Positions 1-10,160 of a DNA stretch of 64,000 nucleotides are shown one piece after another. Position numbers and translations under genes: made by a program. The DNA is taken from the NCBI GenBank assembly GCA_001414485.1, contig LLEY01000018.1:124001-188000 (forward strand). Direction: 5' to 3'. This DNA is from Calycina herbarum (Eukaryota > Ascomycota > Leotiomycetes > Helotiales > Pezizellaceae). The notes under the pieces are model-generated. The model did no database searches. It was not told where the DNA came from and was given only the letters and a program-made list of their open reading frames with translations. Within the stretch, counting starts at the first letter, position 1; each line of letters begins with the position of its first letter.

Positions 1-63
1 CAATTCTGTGTTGAGAATTAGCCATTGTCCCAGACGATATCAACGAACTACTGATCTAACACA

Positions 64-90
64 CTCGCACAATACTGATAATTGTGCGAG
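64..90. repeat. Perfect hairpin 1 (10-bp stem, 7-nt loop)
   Basis: The arms CTCGCACAAT (64-73) and ATTGTGCGAG (81-90) are perfect reverse complements around the loop ACTGATA. The identical stem with a different loop recurs at 131-157. It lies 3' of the small minus-strand gene that ends at 230. Function is unknown. Confidence 0.9.
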
Positions 91-130
91 ATGATCTAAA
101 AAAGAAAACAGACAGGTTCCCCTTAGCTCA

Positions 131-157
131 CTCGCACAATGTAAGCTATTGTGCGAG
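131..157. repeat. Perfect hairpin 2 (same stem, different loop)
   Basis: The arms CTCGCACAAT (131-140) and ATTGTGCGAG (148-157) flank the loop GTAAGCT. The stem is identical to that at 64-90, while the 7-nt loop shares no clear similarity. It could be a paired protein-binding palindrome, an RNA processing signal in the 3' region of the neighbouring gene, or the remnant of a tiny inverted-repeat element. Confidence 0.9.
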
Positions 158-229
158 CCGGTCTCGGATAACCGGAATCTAGAGTCTTCCATTCTCCCAA
201 ATCGTTGGCACAATTGGGGAAGCAGCAAC

Positions 230-573
230 CTACAGGGCTTTCAAGTCATGAATCTCGGACGATAGATGGGTAATCATGGTCTGCTGATTCATTGCAATGG
301 CTTGCAGGGCGTGGGCCATTGCCTCTTGACGCGATTGGAGAATATCATATTGATGACCCTTCAACAAATTAATAATGGATTTCAAAGATGGAAAGGGAAC
401 AAGAGGCTTACATAAAGACCGTACCGGAACTCGTACCAATTCGCAGGAGTAAAGAGGATGTTCTGTAGAGGCGGCGGCGGCGGCGGCATCGCGCCGCGAC
501 TGCGAGGAGGTGTCTGCGCGTCAATGGTCACTGGGACGATGCCAGCAGCATTGGTAGTAGATCTTTCTGCCAT
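230..573 (-). CDS. Small proline-rich hypothetical protein, two exons
   Basis: I do not recognise the family. The model has exon 1 at 573-412 and exon 2 at 358-230, joined in phase 0 across a 53-bp intron (411-359) with donor GTAAGC and an acceptor ending TTGAAG, giving 96 residues. The frame stays open upstream to 678, but the codon there is TTG, so I chose the ATG at 573. The protein has a polar N-terminus, a run of six prolines (residues about 30-35) encoded by a CGG-type microsatellite (471-488 on the plus strand), a tryptophan and tyrosine-rich stretch (NWYEFRYGLY) at the splice junction, and a C-terminal helix rich in Gln, Ala and Met that could form a short coiled coil. No signal peptide or membrane segment is visible. 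Conservation of the spliced frame is the main support. Confidence 0.5.
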
Positions 574-2227
574 AATGGCCGCCGTTAAGAGTTTTGAAAG
601 ATGCGCGACCTCGGAGTGTTTTCGAATTTGTTGGAGAGGTGCGTTGCGGGAAGAGACTCTTGGGGAAGGCGCGTTCAAGGTAGGCGACTGCCCACCTCAG
701 CAGGCAGTTGCGTTGGAGAAAACCAAACCCTGAATTTTCCGACTTGTGCTAATCAGAGCTATTCCAAGCTAATAGGGTGAATAACATCTAATTCTTCTTA
801 CAAACAAGATATTTGAATATCCTAGACTGTTTTGCACACTTCTCTGACCGTAAATGCTCACCAAACAACTGGCGCGGTGGCTATACGTTGCTGTTTATAG
901 AATGCATATTTTCGAGATTTGTATCGGAACCAAACTTAACTCCATTGGGACAGCAAAGCGTGTGGTTTCGAGACAATTTTCGACTCGGAATCACTTGCCA
1001 GAGCTATAAAATTGCTACCCGTAGTCGATACTTGAAAATCGAATACACTAATATTCTGCAAGCATCTATTTATTGCGCATGGAGGAGAGGAGTAAGGTAA
1101 GTAGGACAATAAGGTACCGATTGTTTGATGGGAAGTGTAATAAGAGGCTTTACCTATCTTTTCATGCTGTGAAAAAGGAAGGTAGAGGTGTATTATGAAG
1201 TAGACCATAAATCTTCAAAGCATGAAGAAAGACTTAAGTTAGAAAGTGCTTCAGCAAGAGCTCCTAGGTTTCTGAGTCTTCAAAGCAATGTGTCAAGAGC
1301 TACTGACTTGACTAAGAAGACTTGAGGGAAAATTAGAACTAGAAATTATATAAACTTTTCTGAGCAGAAAGGAAGTCTAAATGGCATGAGTTGCGCTCTA
1401 GGTGAGAAGGGGAACCGACTATTACTTGTTTCAATTATAGCGAGCAGATACGTCGAGATCCCGCTTGGCACCACCTGCTCTCGGGCCATAAGCCCTGCCT
1501 AGTGCACCTGGCAACAAGTAACCTCTCTGTGGAGGCTCCGACTAGTTATCATTCAATATATAATCACATTCCGATTGGAAAAGTAAAAGGATAGGCATTC
1601 ATCATTTGTATTGATATCACCACCAAACACACCCGGTGACACCCAACACCCTAAAACGAAAACATGAAGTATAAAAAAAGTTTAGGTGATCATCGTTCCC
1701 ACAAATGTATCATGTACCCTATCTATGTATGCAAATTTCCTTTTTCCTTTGCATGCATCGCGTACCCCATTTTCTGGAACCATCCATCCATCCACCAACA
1801 CTCTGCCCTCCCATTCTACCATTCGCCCACTCCCTTGTTCCACACCATCATCATCCAAGACCATCCTTGTCCTTTTCCCCCGTTCAACAAAGGGTTGGTA
1901 GAGAGTTGAAGAGTCGATTGCGCCAAAGTACTCATTCAGTTTTTTGCACGATCATCATCCTGATCAAAATAAAAAGAGTCCCGCCGCCGCTATGCTGTAT
2001 GCCAAACTCCATCCTTCCAGACAAAAATTCAATCACGCAAAAATCACGCATACCCCTTGTCACCCAACGTAAGAGAAACAAAAAAAGAAGTATCTGCCTT
2101 GTGCCCACGCGGAGGGGAAGACAAATATCGGTGTACGTAAGTTCTAGAGACATGTGAAATTGTGTTTGTTTCGGAGTAGCGTATAGGTAGTGGAGATTTC
2201 AAATCAACCATGCATTCGTATGTATTA
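574..2227. other. Intergenic region, no supportable gene
   Basis: About 1.65 kb lie between the small hypothetical gene and the 3' end of the Ran-binding gene. Several short open frames exist on both strands at 813-1208 and 1664-2157, but none has convincing protein character, and the latter mostly mirror low-complexity CCATCCAT and CATCATCATC stretches. A 1230-1560 segment with repeated AAGACTT, CTTCAAAGCA and TCAAGAGC-type words could be an old LTR or MITE scar, but I found no clear boundaries. Confidence 0.5.
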
Positions 2228-4031
2228 TCATAGTTCATGTTGAATTGAGGATATTTCGGAGTGAAATAATCTTGCATTGGCTTCAGACATCTGGTAATAA
2301 AACAAAGTTAGTTTTGTGTACCAAAAATGCGCAGGGGTTTGGAATCATACCTTGAGCAGCATATTGATGGGCTTAGGTTCGGTTTCGCCCTCAAAAGCTG
2401 TAAACATGATTTGTGCCGTGCTTGCTGATGGTTTGTCCTTGAATTCCATAGCCTTGATGATTACTGTGTTGAGAACAACACGATGAGTATTTTCCTGTCG
2501 CATGATAAGTCGTGCGACTTTAGGGGCTTCGTCGTCGTCGTCGATGCCGGAAATATCGAAAGATCCAGGGAGAGGAACACCGTTATCATCGAGCGTCACG
2601 GAGGATTTTGGTACATTAATCTTCAAAGTTCCGACTCCTCGCTCTTTCCATCCAGCGTCTTTCGATTCGATAGCAAAGAGTTTGGCACGCAGTTGCAGCA
2701 GAGTTGCCTCGCCAGATTCTCCATCTTCAATTTGCACTGTCAAGTGTGTTAGCAAAGAATAAATAATTACCGCGATTGAGGACATGTACCTTTTGCTGGC
2801 TTTGATTTCTTCTTCTCCTCCTGTGAACCTGGACGCCCACTCTCTTCGTCGCCTGATCCCACAGCACCCTCACTATCATCCTCGTTACTGCTATCCTCAT
2901 CGCTGACTTCGGGCGCACCAAATGCTTTGGCAGGCTTCGCGCCGAGTGCAGTATTTTCCTTTCCGGGAGCAGCAAAACTCCCAAGTTTTGGACCAGATCC
3001 ACCAGCAAATCCATTTCCTAAGCTAGATCCAAAGACGCTGGTGCTTCCTAGGCCACCAAAGCCAGAACTTGATCCACCTCCAAAGCCCAATGTTGCTGGT
3101 TTGTTTGCTGAGTCGGCTGGTTTTGCTGCCGGGGTACCAAATCCAGTTAATCCAGGTTTTGCTCCTCCGCCAAATATGCTTGGTTTAGATGCACCAATGC
3201 TTCCAAACCCAGATGTGCTGGCGGCAGCGAGAGAGGCAAAGCCAGAGCTAGCAAAGGCAGTAGGTGATGTTTGGCGTTTGTCGTTGAGATCGGCTCCAAA
3301 AATTGGTTTCTTTGAGGTATCCAAAGTAGGCTTCGATGTCTCGCTCAGTGCAGAGGTGGTTGTTTGGGGGGTATCTTTAGGATCGGCAGCTGAAATGACC
3401 TGCATAAAAATTAGTAAAAATGAAAGATCGTGGTGCATGGCAGAAAGAGGGCGGCTACCTTGATTTCCTCCTCGCCTGCTGCCTTTGTATAGTCTTCGGA
3501 TGTATCGCGGGGACGTTTCTTCTCTGGACCATCTCTTGTTGTACGGCTGCTGCCATTCGGGGCGCATCCATCTGCGGAACCTGGCGCTTCAGCACTGCTC
3601 TCTTCTAAGTCTTTAGTATCTTCATCCTGATCGCGGCCTCTCTTCTTCTTTGGTGAGGATATCCGCTCTCGCATGTCCTCATCTTGCACATCAGTTGGAT
3701 CTGCTTCTGGGGTAATATCTTTGATTGTCTCGCTCATATCCTTATCTTCTCCCGTGGCCTCGCTTTCGACGGCCGCCGACTCCTCGCTGGATTTGGATAC
3801 AAGCAGAACTTTGTCTGAAATGGTGGTATGCTTCAACTCCTCGCTCGCCGCCGTGGTGGCAGCATCCTCCGCGGGCACATCCTGTTGGACGCGTCGATCT
3901 CCTCCCTGGGCCATGGTCCTCGCTGGCAGATGGTGGTTGGACTCGATGACATCAGCTTCGTGGATCGCGACCTCCTCTTTCTGCCCGCCGGTTGCAAATG
4001 GAGCAATGTCTGCAGATGTAGTCGGAGACAT
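2228..4031 (-). CDS. Ran-binding-domain protein, Yrb2/Hba1/Nup50-like
   Basis: Four exons: 4031-3459, 3399-2790, 2736-2351 and 2290-2228. All junctions are GT-AG, the phases close, and the product is 543 residues. Residues 1-191 are acidic and low in complexity with basic clusters (PKKKRGR, EKKRPR) that look like nuclear localisation signals. Residues about 192-340 carry FG-type repeats (GFG, SGFG, SVFG) as in nucleoporins, followed by an acidic Ser/Asp/Glu tract. Residues about 395-523 are a RanBD1 domain with the motif LFAIESKDAGWKERGVGTLK and the closing ARLIMRQENTHRVVLN block. Homologues bind Ran-GTP and act as cofactors of Crm1-dependent nuclear export. The FG plus RanBD order fits Yrb2/Hba1 better than cytosolic RanBP1. 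The last exon adds only 20 residues, and its 60-bp intron has an ACTAAC branch site. Upstream (4032-4200) a GC-rich stretch probably holds the promoter. Confidence 0.88.
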
Positions 4032-6320
4032 GGTGGCAATGTTTTCTGCTCTGCATGCAAAGTTGTGCTGGTGCGCTGGCGAACTGTACGGAGTAGCTAT
4101 GGCCGTCCGCTGCCCCTCAAAAACAAGAACCAAATGTCTTACGGCGGATCGGCACTTTACCGCCGATTTTCTACCGTTGGCGCGTTTCCTTAGCGTGATT
4201 GGCCTGGCTGGGTATTACCTATTTTAAAAATGCCCTCTTAATTTTATTCACTTTAAATTGAACATGTAGATATTCTGGATTGAAAATTTGGCTATTAATA
4301 TACCCTTCGTTTGGTTGAATGTTCATTTCTTAGACGTGGCTGTAACAGCTGACGATTTGTGTCAGTTTGGTCCCGTCCCATCTTGATGAGTTGAAAGAGC
4401 TCCTCGTGACCAGTCTGGAAAGGAATCACGAGGCGCCAAGTGTTAGTCCTGGTTTTAATCTGGGATGTAGGCATAATAAACCTCTACCGTTATGTCAGAA
4501 TATCTCACACCTTATGGATGGACAATTCCTCTTAGCGACGGTACCCAGCGGTGATCTTGGTAGACATCTACATTATAAAATTTGAACCGTTTCTGATACA
4601 TGCTTTATGTTTAATATCTACAGTTGAAGGTTATGCTTGAGTGAGCGAAATGTGAGCGAAATCCAGGAATTGGAAGACTTGAGCAAATTATCGAGATGAA
4701 CTCCTAGACTGTGTTTGCGGTAGTTCTCCGCTTATCTCGCGGTAAGATACCATTTGCATGTTTCAAATGTTTTCATTGCTGAGAATCTCTCTGTGAATTT
4801 CCAGATAGTCAGCCGATGAATTCATCATGAGCATTCGTGTTTGAAATTTAAGCGAGCTTCTAGTTTCTAGTCTCACTCTCGGCAAGGTTCTAGAATTTTG
4901 GAAAACCAACATACGCTTCAGTAACGAAATCCTAGGACATCGTTTGTTTGTTATGGCAGTTTCTCACAAGACCAAGTTCGAGTTTGGTTATCTTTTTACA
5001 AATGATATTATCGAGACCAGTAACATCGACGAGTAAATTCCGAATGCACAAAGCTGGGTCTGGAAGACGTAGGAGACTGAGGAAGTCTGTAGGGTTCCGT
5101 GTAATTGGATGATTGACATTAACCTGGTGCTTACAATCTAGGCGATATGAACAAGGTAACACTTCTCAAAAATTCAATTTAAGCGAGGTCTGGGACTACA
5201 GCGGGGGTTCGCAAATATTCGCTCGACCCCTTTTTTACACCAAAATACACCCTAAACAAGGCCTGTTATATACTTCACTTTATGCATAAATACCCTTTAA
5301 AATTTAAGAACTAAAATATTTAGAGGGGTTGACTATTAGTCTTCTAAGATAGAAAGACTAAAGAGCTGAAATCTAGTGTTTTCAAGACACTACCTACTCT
5401 TTTCTAAATAAAAACTTAAGTAATTTAATTAGAAAGAAAACTAAGAAGACAAAGGATAGAAAGCTTAAATCTCGAGAGAGTTCTCTTATAAGTTCTATAA
5501 AAAATTTTTAGAGCTTTATTTATAATAGAGTTTTAAAAAGAGTGATCTCCGTATGATATTTAAGAATTTTGTACTACTTAAGTAGTCTTGGGTAAACACT
5601 CAACTCTGCTCAAAGACCTCGCTACATTTACTCTACTCTAATCTACTTGGGTCCTTCTGAGTAATACATGAGCAGCAGGGTTTGTGCTCGTATTTCATGT
5701 AATATGGTTGGAGTCTTTGGAATATTTGTCTTTTTGTTTCTCAGATATAACTAAGTAATACCAGCACGACCAACCAATAAATTCTTTAAACTAATAAAAT
5801 ATACCAGGATTCCCATTAAGAGATATATAAAGAAATTCTCTCGGGTTTTCTTACTCTCTGTGCCGTTTCCTTTATTAATTTAAACGAGGTCACCGAAGTG
5901 TTCAGAATGCGATGTCAACTCAAGTTTCTAGAACGACCTGCTCTTTGATACAACCAACATAGCCAACATTAGCAAAATACCAACTTACGTTAATCTTCTT
6001 AACCAACAATATAGACTGAATTCAGCAGCCTTTATAGAAACCAGGAGATGAGTGTTGAGCAATCACGAGGGAAAGGTGTCGAAGGAACGGGCCAGGCAAT
6101 GGTGGCTGGTCGCCATTCATTGTGGAGAAAGGTCACTGTCGTCCTGGAATGGTATGCATAGGCCCTCGTTGGCTTCCTTTCTTGGTTCAAGACTTTTAAG
6201 AATAACTTCTTACTTGCCATTTTTCTAACAGAACCTCCTCACTCTCTGTGCCACCTACTTTGTTCAAGGCGTTGCAATCTGGAAAAGGGTTGTATTTCAG
6301 TTGTTCTGAGTACCAACTAA
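4032..6320. other. Intergenic region with an AT-rich decayed patch
   Basis: This 2.3-kb gap holds only short frames without recognisable protein character (4367-4585 +, 4932-5162 -, 6032-6220 -). The part from about 5200 to 5600 shifts to TpA-rich sequence (AAAATATTTAG, TTAAGTAATTTAATT and similar) that resembles a RIP-affected transposon scrap. It begins just after GGGACTACAGCGGGGGTTCG at 5190, which could be a decayed terminal inverted repeat. I found no partner end. Confidence 0.45.
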
Positions 6321-6326
6321 AAACAA

Positions 6327-6334
6327 TATAAAAG
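6327..6334 (+). promoter_or_regulatory. TATA-like box of Cys-rich gene 1
   Basis: TATAAAAG lies about 130 bp upstream of the ATG at 6460. It is followed by TTCTAACC (6341) and an AACAAGCAAGCACC block, both recurring upstream of the two paralogues at 8086 and 9211. That conservation suggests a core promoter and start of transcription. Confidence 0.55.
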
Positions 6335-6459
6335 GAGGTGTTCTAACCCTTATGTGAGCTCAAAATCTCAACAAGCAAGCACCATAATACGAATCTCTGT
6401 ACTACAAACCCAATACAGAACATCCAAAAGATTTAAACTTCAATCGAAACGAGGAAAAC

Positions 6460-6711
6460 ATGCCTACTCCACAAACAAGAGAAAGAGAGCGAATCTGGAG
6501 TAAATCCCCCCTTATCACCGCTGCTGATCCCAAAGATCTTCGGAATGAACGCACTGGACACTTCATGCTATGCTGTAAATGCGGGGAGCAACGACGAGTC
6601 TTTCCCCTTGAAGGTAGACGGCATATTTTGAAGGACCGCTTTTGTCCAGTGTGCGGCCACCCATTCTTCCCTAATTGTTTCCAAAATGCGACCTGGCTAA
6701 CCTACAACTAA
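6460..6711 (+). CDS. Small Cys-rich putative zinc-binding protein, copy 1 (possibly truncated)
   Basis: An 83-residue frame with no signal peptide or membrane segment. Cysteines at residues 38, 39 and 41 (LCCKCG), 62 and 65 (FCPVCG) and 73 make a two-part CxxC arrangement typical of small fungal RING- or ribbon-like zinc-binding proteins. It is a diverged paralogue of the gene at 8086 and the pseudogene at 9211, and shares their promoter blocks and ACATG start context. The paralogues continue with a further Cys cluster after the position where this frame stops. Here the sequence directly after the TAA still encodes CKNCTHVVDN in the same frame and stays open to about 6789, so the stop may be a recent truncation. 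The function of the family is unknown; DNA, RNA or protein binding are all possible. Confidence 0.6.
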   Translation: MPTPQTRERERIWSKSPLITAADPKDLRNERTGHFMLCCKCGEQRRVFPLEGRRHILKDRFCPVCGHPFFPNCFQNATWLTYN

Positions 6712-6789
6712 TGTAAAAATTGTACCCATGTTGTGGACAACGACATGCTTGTTATGGAAATTTCGGAGATAAAAATCACAAACATATGA

Positions 6790-7500
6790 TTCCTAGAAGT
6801 TGGTGGGAGTCTCTGGATGATCAATAGATGACAAGTTCTACTAAGATTGGGATGGATTATGGAGGGGTCTCTTAGCAGGGCTTGGAGAGAAAGAAATAGT
6901 TCAATTCTCTTTGAAATTTGCGTTGGGATTTTGGTTTGGGCACAGATAACTTAAGCTGTACTCCCGTCTCTTTTAACAAAATTTTCTGTTTATTCTCTTG
7001 TTGCTTTACTTATACCCAACACATTCGTTAAAACATTAGGGATATTAGGTTGGAATTACTTTAGATGTACTGGTCTTTAACTTGAGTAAATCTCCAGTAA
7101 TTTTGCTTTCTCCCATCTACGACAAAAGACGAAAGGAGTTACTATATCGCAGGAATCTAATTTCCCAAGTCAAACCTTTCAATGTAGATCACCAGTTATT
7201 GTCTAACCAACTTTAAGCAGAACACTCAAGTTTCTGAACAGCCATTCACCACGATTGTTGATAGTATGCTTCGCTTGGCTTTCTCTTCATTACCCACAAC
7301 TTTGGCTTTTCTATGCTTGGCCGGGAGAAAATAGAAGCTCTCGAAATGTAGCCATTTTCGCTTATTTTCAAAATACTCACCGGACATTCACAAATTCCGA
7401 AAAAATTAAGCGAATATCTCGTCATTGTACTGGTGTTGGTTCCAAGTTTACGAATATATGGGGATAACTTCAGTGGACATAATTAGAAGGATGATAGAGT
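6790..7500. repeat. 3' flank of copy 1 with family-specific repeat block
   Basis: Positions about 6850-6975 contain CTTAGCAGGGCTTGG, TTGGGATTTTGGTTTGGG and ACTTAAGCTGTACT, which match blocks found downstream of copies 2 (8455-8740) and 3 (9590-9880). So the duplicated unit includes the 3' flank as well as the gene. The rest, to 7500, shows no gene; a 70-residue frame at 7255-7467 has no recognisable features. Confidence 0.5.
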
Positions 7501-7830
7501 TTTGAATAAAGCATCGTACTTCAACCCATCAGTCACATCGATTCACATGTGCATGGTGTAAAATCGGTTTCTATTGTGCATTATTGAGGAAGAGGTCTAT
7601 AGTCTCTGAATAGATGTTATACAAAGCATCACTTCCTATTTAATCAATCGCATAGAAATTCTGAAAACCCAAGTTTCTATTACGTATAATACAGGGAAAG
7701 GACTATAGCGTCTGAATAGATATAATACAAAGCATCACACTTCAACCAAGTAATCACATAAAAATGAACAAAAGCCGGTTTCAATTGCATATAATTGAGG
7801 AACAGGAGTATAATCTCTGAATAGATACTC
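7500..7830. repeat. Three tandem units of about 105 bp upstream of copy 2
   Basis: The word TCTGAATAGAT recurs at 7605, 7711 and 7816, spaced 106 and 105 bp. Each is followed by ATACAAAGCATCAC or a decayed form and by TTTCTATT(G/A)CGTATAAT-like sequence. A fourth, older unit starts near 7502 (GAATAAAGCATCG). The array ends just before the TATATAG box of gene copy 2. A related single unit precedes copy 3 at about 8975-9090. Confidence 0.75.
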
Positions 7831-7842
7831 TACGAAGCAGTC

Positions 7843-7849
7843 TATATAG
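7843..7849 (+). promoter_or_regulatory. TATA-like box of Cys-rich gene 2
   Basis: TATATAG is followed by GAGGCCTTCTAACC, the same block found after the TATA box of copy 1 and upstream of copy 3. The ATG lies about 240 bp downstream, about twice as far as in copies 1 and 3, because the leader contains a partial duplication. Confidence 0.5.
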
Positions 7850-7889
7850 CGAGGCCTTCTAACCCCCGTGGAGGCTCAACAATCCAACA

Positions 7890-8060
7890 AGCAAAACAAT
7901 ACCACGTATCTCTACATTACACCTTTTCATCCAAACCTCAACAACCAAACACGATACCTCAAATCTTGGTACCCCACCTCAGCCAATATTCAACAGGAAA
8001 AGAATAAACCACACAGCTCTACACTCCACATATTCCGCCAAAACTCAGCAATTACAAGTC
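7890..8060 (+). repeat. Duplicated 5' leader segment of copy 2
   Basis: The segment AATACCACGTATCTCTACAT (from 7898) recurs about 107 bp later as AATAAACCACACAGCTCTAC (from 8002), with similar flanking A/C-rich sequence. This accounts for the extra leader length compared with copies 1 and 3. Identity is moderate, so the duplication is old. Confidence 0.45.
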
Positions 8061-8085
8061 AAACTTTACACGAAACGAACAAAAC

Positions 8086-8391
8086 ATGTCAAATGCAAAC
8101 GGAGGGGGACAGACAAAGCAAACACCAGCACCAGATATTGATTATGGACCTCACTTAAAGTGCTGTCAATGCCGTAGCGTCACCCGCGTCCAGCAGACTC
8201 CATCTCAACACACCTACTGGGTTCCTCTAGGCACCAGATGTTCCCATTGTGACCACACATTTTGCTCTTCTTGCGCACAAAACAAAACCTACATAATTTG
8301 CAGCAACGAAAGGTGTATTTGCCGATTACAGGTTCTCAGTGGTAGTCCATATGATATGGAGTGCCAATTATGCCATCTCTTCCATAATTAG
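8086..8391 (+). CDS. Small Cys-rich putative zinc-binding protein, copy 2 (intact)
   Basis: 101 residues, the best preserved member of the local three-copy family. The N-terminal 24 residues are polar and probably disordered. Twelve cysteines follow: residues 26, 27 and 29 (KCCQC), 52 and 55 (CSHC), 60 and 63 (FCSSC), 72, 77 and 79 (CSNERCIC), then 93 and 96 (CQLC). The pairs of CxxC fit two zinc sites of a RING- or ribbon-like fold, with a further pair at the end. There is no secretion signal and no membrane segment. The start is supported by the AACAAAACATGTC context shared with copy 3. Small intronless paralogues of this appearance are common in some ascomycete genomes, but I know of no proven function. 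Confidence 0.7.
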   Translation: MSNANGGGQTKQTPAPDIDYGPHLKCCQCRSVTRVQQTPSQHTYWVPLGTRCSHCDHTFCSSCAQNKTYIICSNERCICRLQVLSGSPYDMECQLCHLFHN

Positions 8392-8970
8392 AACGATCAG
8401 CGTTATACTGTCTGGCCCTGCTAAGAAGTAAGTTTATAATCAAGACAACACATGGAGGGTTACCTCAGCAGGACTGAGAGCAAAAACCAGGGATTGATTC
8501 CCTTCGACTATTTGGGGAATTTGGTTCGGACATGAATCTGGGTAGAATCCGGATAAACACTTAAGCTGGACTTGGGTTTTAAAAAATAAGGGTTGGTTTC
8601 CTTTAAAAAACGATATAGGGATTTTCGGTAGGGACATATTATGTTGAGATTGTGGTTGGACAGGAATACGAACACTTAAGCGGGACTTAGGGTTTTAAAA
8701 TAATAAAATTAGGAGTTGCTCTCCTTTAAAACATCTTTACTCTTTTGCTTTGTGATATTTGAAGGGGTGGAAAAGAGGTAAGTGGAAAAACTCAATCAAG
8801 GAAGGTTAACGATAGGCGAAGCGAGTTCATGATGGTGCAGCATCTCGAACGGTCTGAATGGCTATATAATATATTCTTCTGTGGAATATCAGATGCTTTT
8901 CTGTAGATGACATGAAGAGTCTGATCCGAAAATGAGCAGTGGCAGACTTGGTAGCCGCGAGTGATGGTCC
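8392..8970. repeat. 3' flank of copy 2 with two family-specific repeat units
   Basis: From about 8455 to 8740 two related units contain ACTTAAGC(T/G)GGACTT followed by GGGTTTTAAAA (8560 and 8675) and GGGATT plus GGACATGAA or GGACAGGAA words. Copies 1 and 3 carry one and two related units. No gene is visible on either strand. Confidence 0.5.
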
Positions 8971-8974
8971 CTAA

Positions 8975-9090
8975 AAGACTTGAATAAAGTATCACACTCC
9001 CTCCGACGAATGAATCAGAAAGGCAGAGTAGAAACCGATTTATGTTGTATGTGATTAAGGAAAATTACTAGAGCAGCTGAACAGTAAAGA
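8975..9090. repeat. Single unit related to the 105-bp array, upstream of copy 3
   Basis: TTGAATAAAGTATCACACTC, then AAACCGATTTATGTTGTATG and GATTAAGGAAAA, parallel the repeat unit at 7500-7830 and lead directly into the shared GGCGTTCTAACC promoter block. Confidence 0.5.
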
Positions 9091-9210
9091 AAAGGCGTTC
9101 TAACCAAGCCTAAAACCTTAACAAGCAAACACAATACCACACGTCTCTACACTGCATCTTTTTTTCTAAACCTTACTAACAACCAACAAACCAAACGAAA
9201 CGAACAAAAC

Positions 9211-9581
9211 ATGTCGAATGCCACAGCCTGAGTCAAAAAGGAAGAAACAAATGAAGCAATAAATTAGCTAGATCCAAGAATAGCCTCATCACCAGACATC
9301 CTTAATGCTGGTCCCCACATGCTGTGCTGCTATTGGGAGACAGTAACCCCTATCCAGCCAGATCCAGCTCAAACCCGCTGTTCCTATTGTCAAAACTCAC
9401 TCTGCATTCATTGCAAACAAAATAAAACCTCATACAATGCGGCAACGGTAATTGCAGACATCAATTCGCGGTTCTTAATTATCAGATATTTGAGAAGGAA
9501 TGTGAGGTATGCGAACGCTACTTTCGAGAGGAGGATGAACGTTGTACTTGGTGGCTATCTATGATTGAAATATGGGGTTGA
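9211..9581 (+). pseudogene. Cys-rich zinc-binding protein, copy 3 (pseudogene)
   Basis: The start region matches copy 2 (AACAAAACATGTC), but codon 7 is TGA (9229-9231) and a TAG follows in the same frame. The frame reopens and reads MLCCYW (from 9319) and CSYC, LCIHC and KQNKTSY, aligned with CCQC, CSHC, FCSSC and AQNKTY of copy 2. At about 9436-9438 one base is missing relative to copy 2: in the shifted frame the cysteine-rich tail continues as CGNGNCRH and then CEVCERYF, matching CSNERCIC and CQLC, and ends at a TGA (9579-9581). One family cysteine is replaced as well (CCYW instead of CCQC). Two stops and one frameshift make a functional product unlikely. Confidence 0.8.
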
Positions 9582-9589
9582 ATGAAGGG

Positions 9590-10160
9590 GCAGCTCAGCC
9601 GGCCTGAATGTCAAGATCAGGGAGTGCTTCTCTTATGTGGAATATGAACAATTGAACTTGGATTTTGAAGGGGGTCATTCCTCGTTTTTGGACCCATGTG
9701 GGGACTTGGGCTTGGGCATGAACATAATTCCTTGAGCTGGACTTAGGATCGAGGAAAATAGGGATTGGAAAAACGACGCGGGGACTCTGGGTTGGACATG
9801 AATATGGACTGAACACTTAAGCAGGCCTTAATTCAAACCAATAAAAATAGGAGTTGATCTCCTTGAGAAAATGCGTATTGAAGCGAGACTGAGAACTGAA
9901 CATGTGACGTGGAAACTCCACCCAACCTATAACAAGCATAAACTCATTTCATAACACCCCTCACTTAGCCTTTATGAAAAGGGAACCTTAACAAACAACG
10001 AGTACAACAAGAAAGAAATTCATAACCAGCATTCATATATCATCTCAACAAAGTAAGTGGTACAACTTAATTTCAAACCCAACCCGCAAAAACCCCAATT
10101 CCTAAGGGAAACCAGAGAGACCCAAAATCCCAATCGCAATCGCTTATAGTACAAACGTTT
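9590..10160. repeat. 3' flank of copy 3 and 3' region of the PDI gene
   Basis: Positions about 9590-9880 repeat the family flank: CAGCTCAGCCGGCCTGAATG, GAGCTGGACTTAGG, GGGTTGGACATGAA, ACACTTAAGCAGGCCTT and AGGAGTTGATCTCCTT, all with counterparts at 8455-8740. From 9900 to 10160 there is A-rich sequence without a gene, probably the 3' untranslated region of the minus-strand PDI gene. Confidence 0.5.

Noticed and set aside
412..678. Longer N-terminus of the small hypothetical protein from 678
   Set aside because: The codon at 678 is TTG; the first ATG in frame is at 573.
1440..1560. Possible structured RNA or tRNA gene
   Set aside because: No cloverleaf arms or B-box sequence could be found, and no RNA family was recognised.
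1664..2157. Overlapping frames on both strands
   Set aside because: Low-complexity CCATC and CATCAT repeats keep several frames open at once; the protein character is poor.
5190..5600. Complete DNA transposon
   Set aside because: Only one possible end and TpA-rich decay are visible; no partner repeat or transposase frame was found.
7500..7830. CRISPR array
   Set aside because: Units of 105 bp are contiguous and decayed, with no spacer structure; the DNA is eukaryotic.
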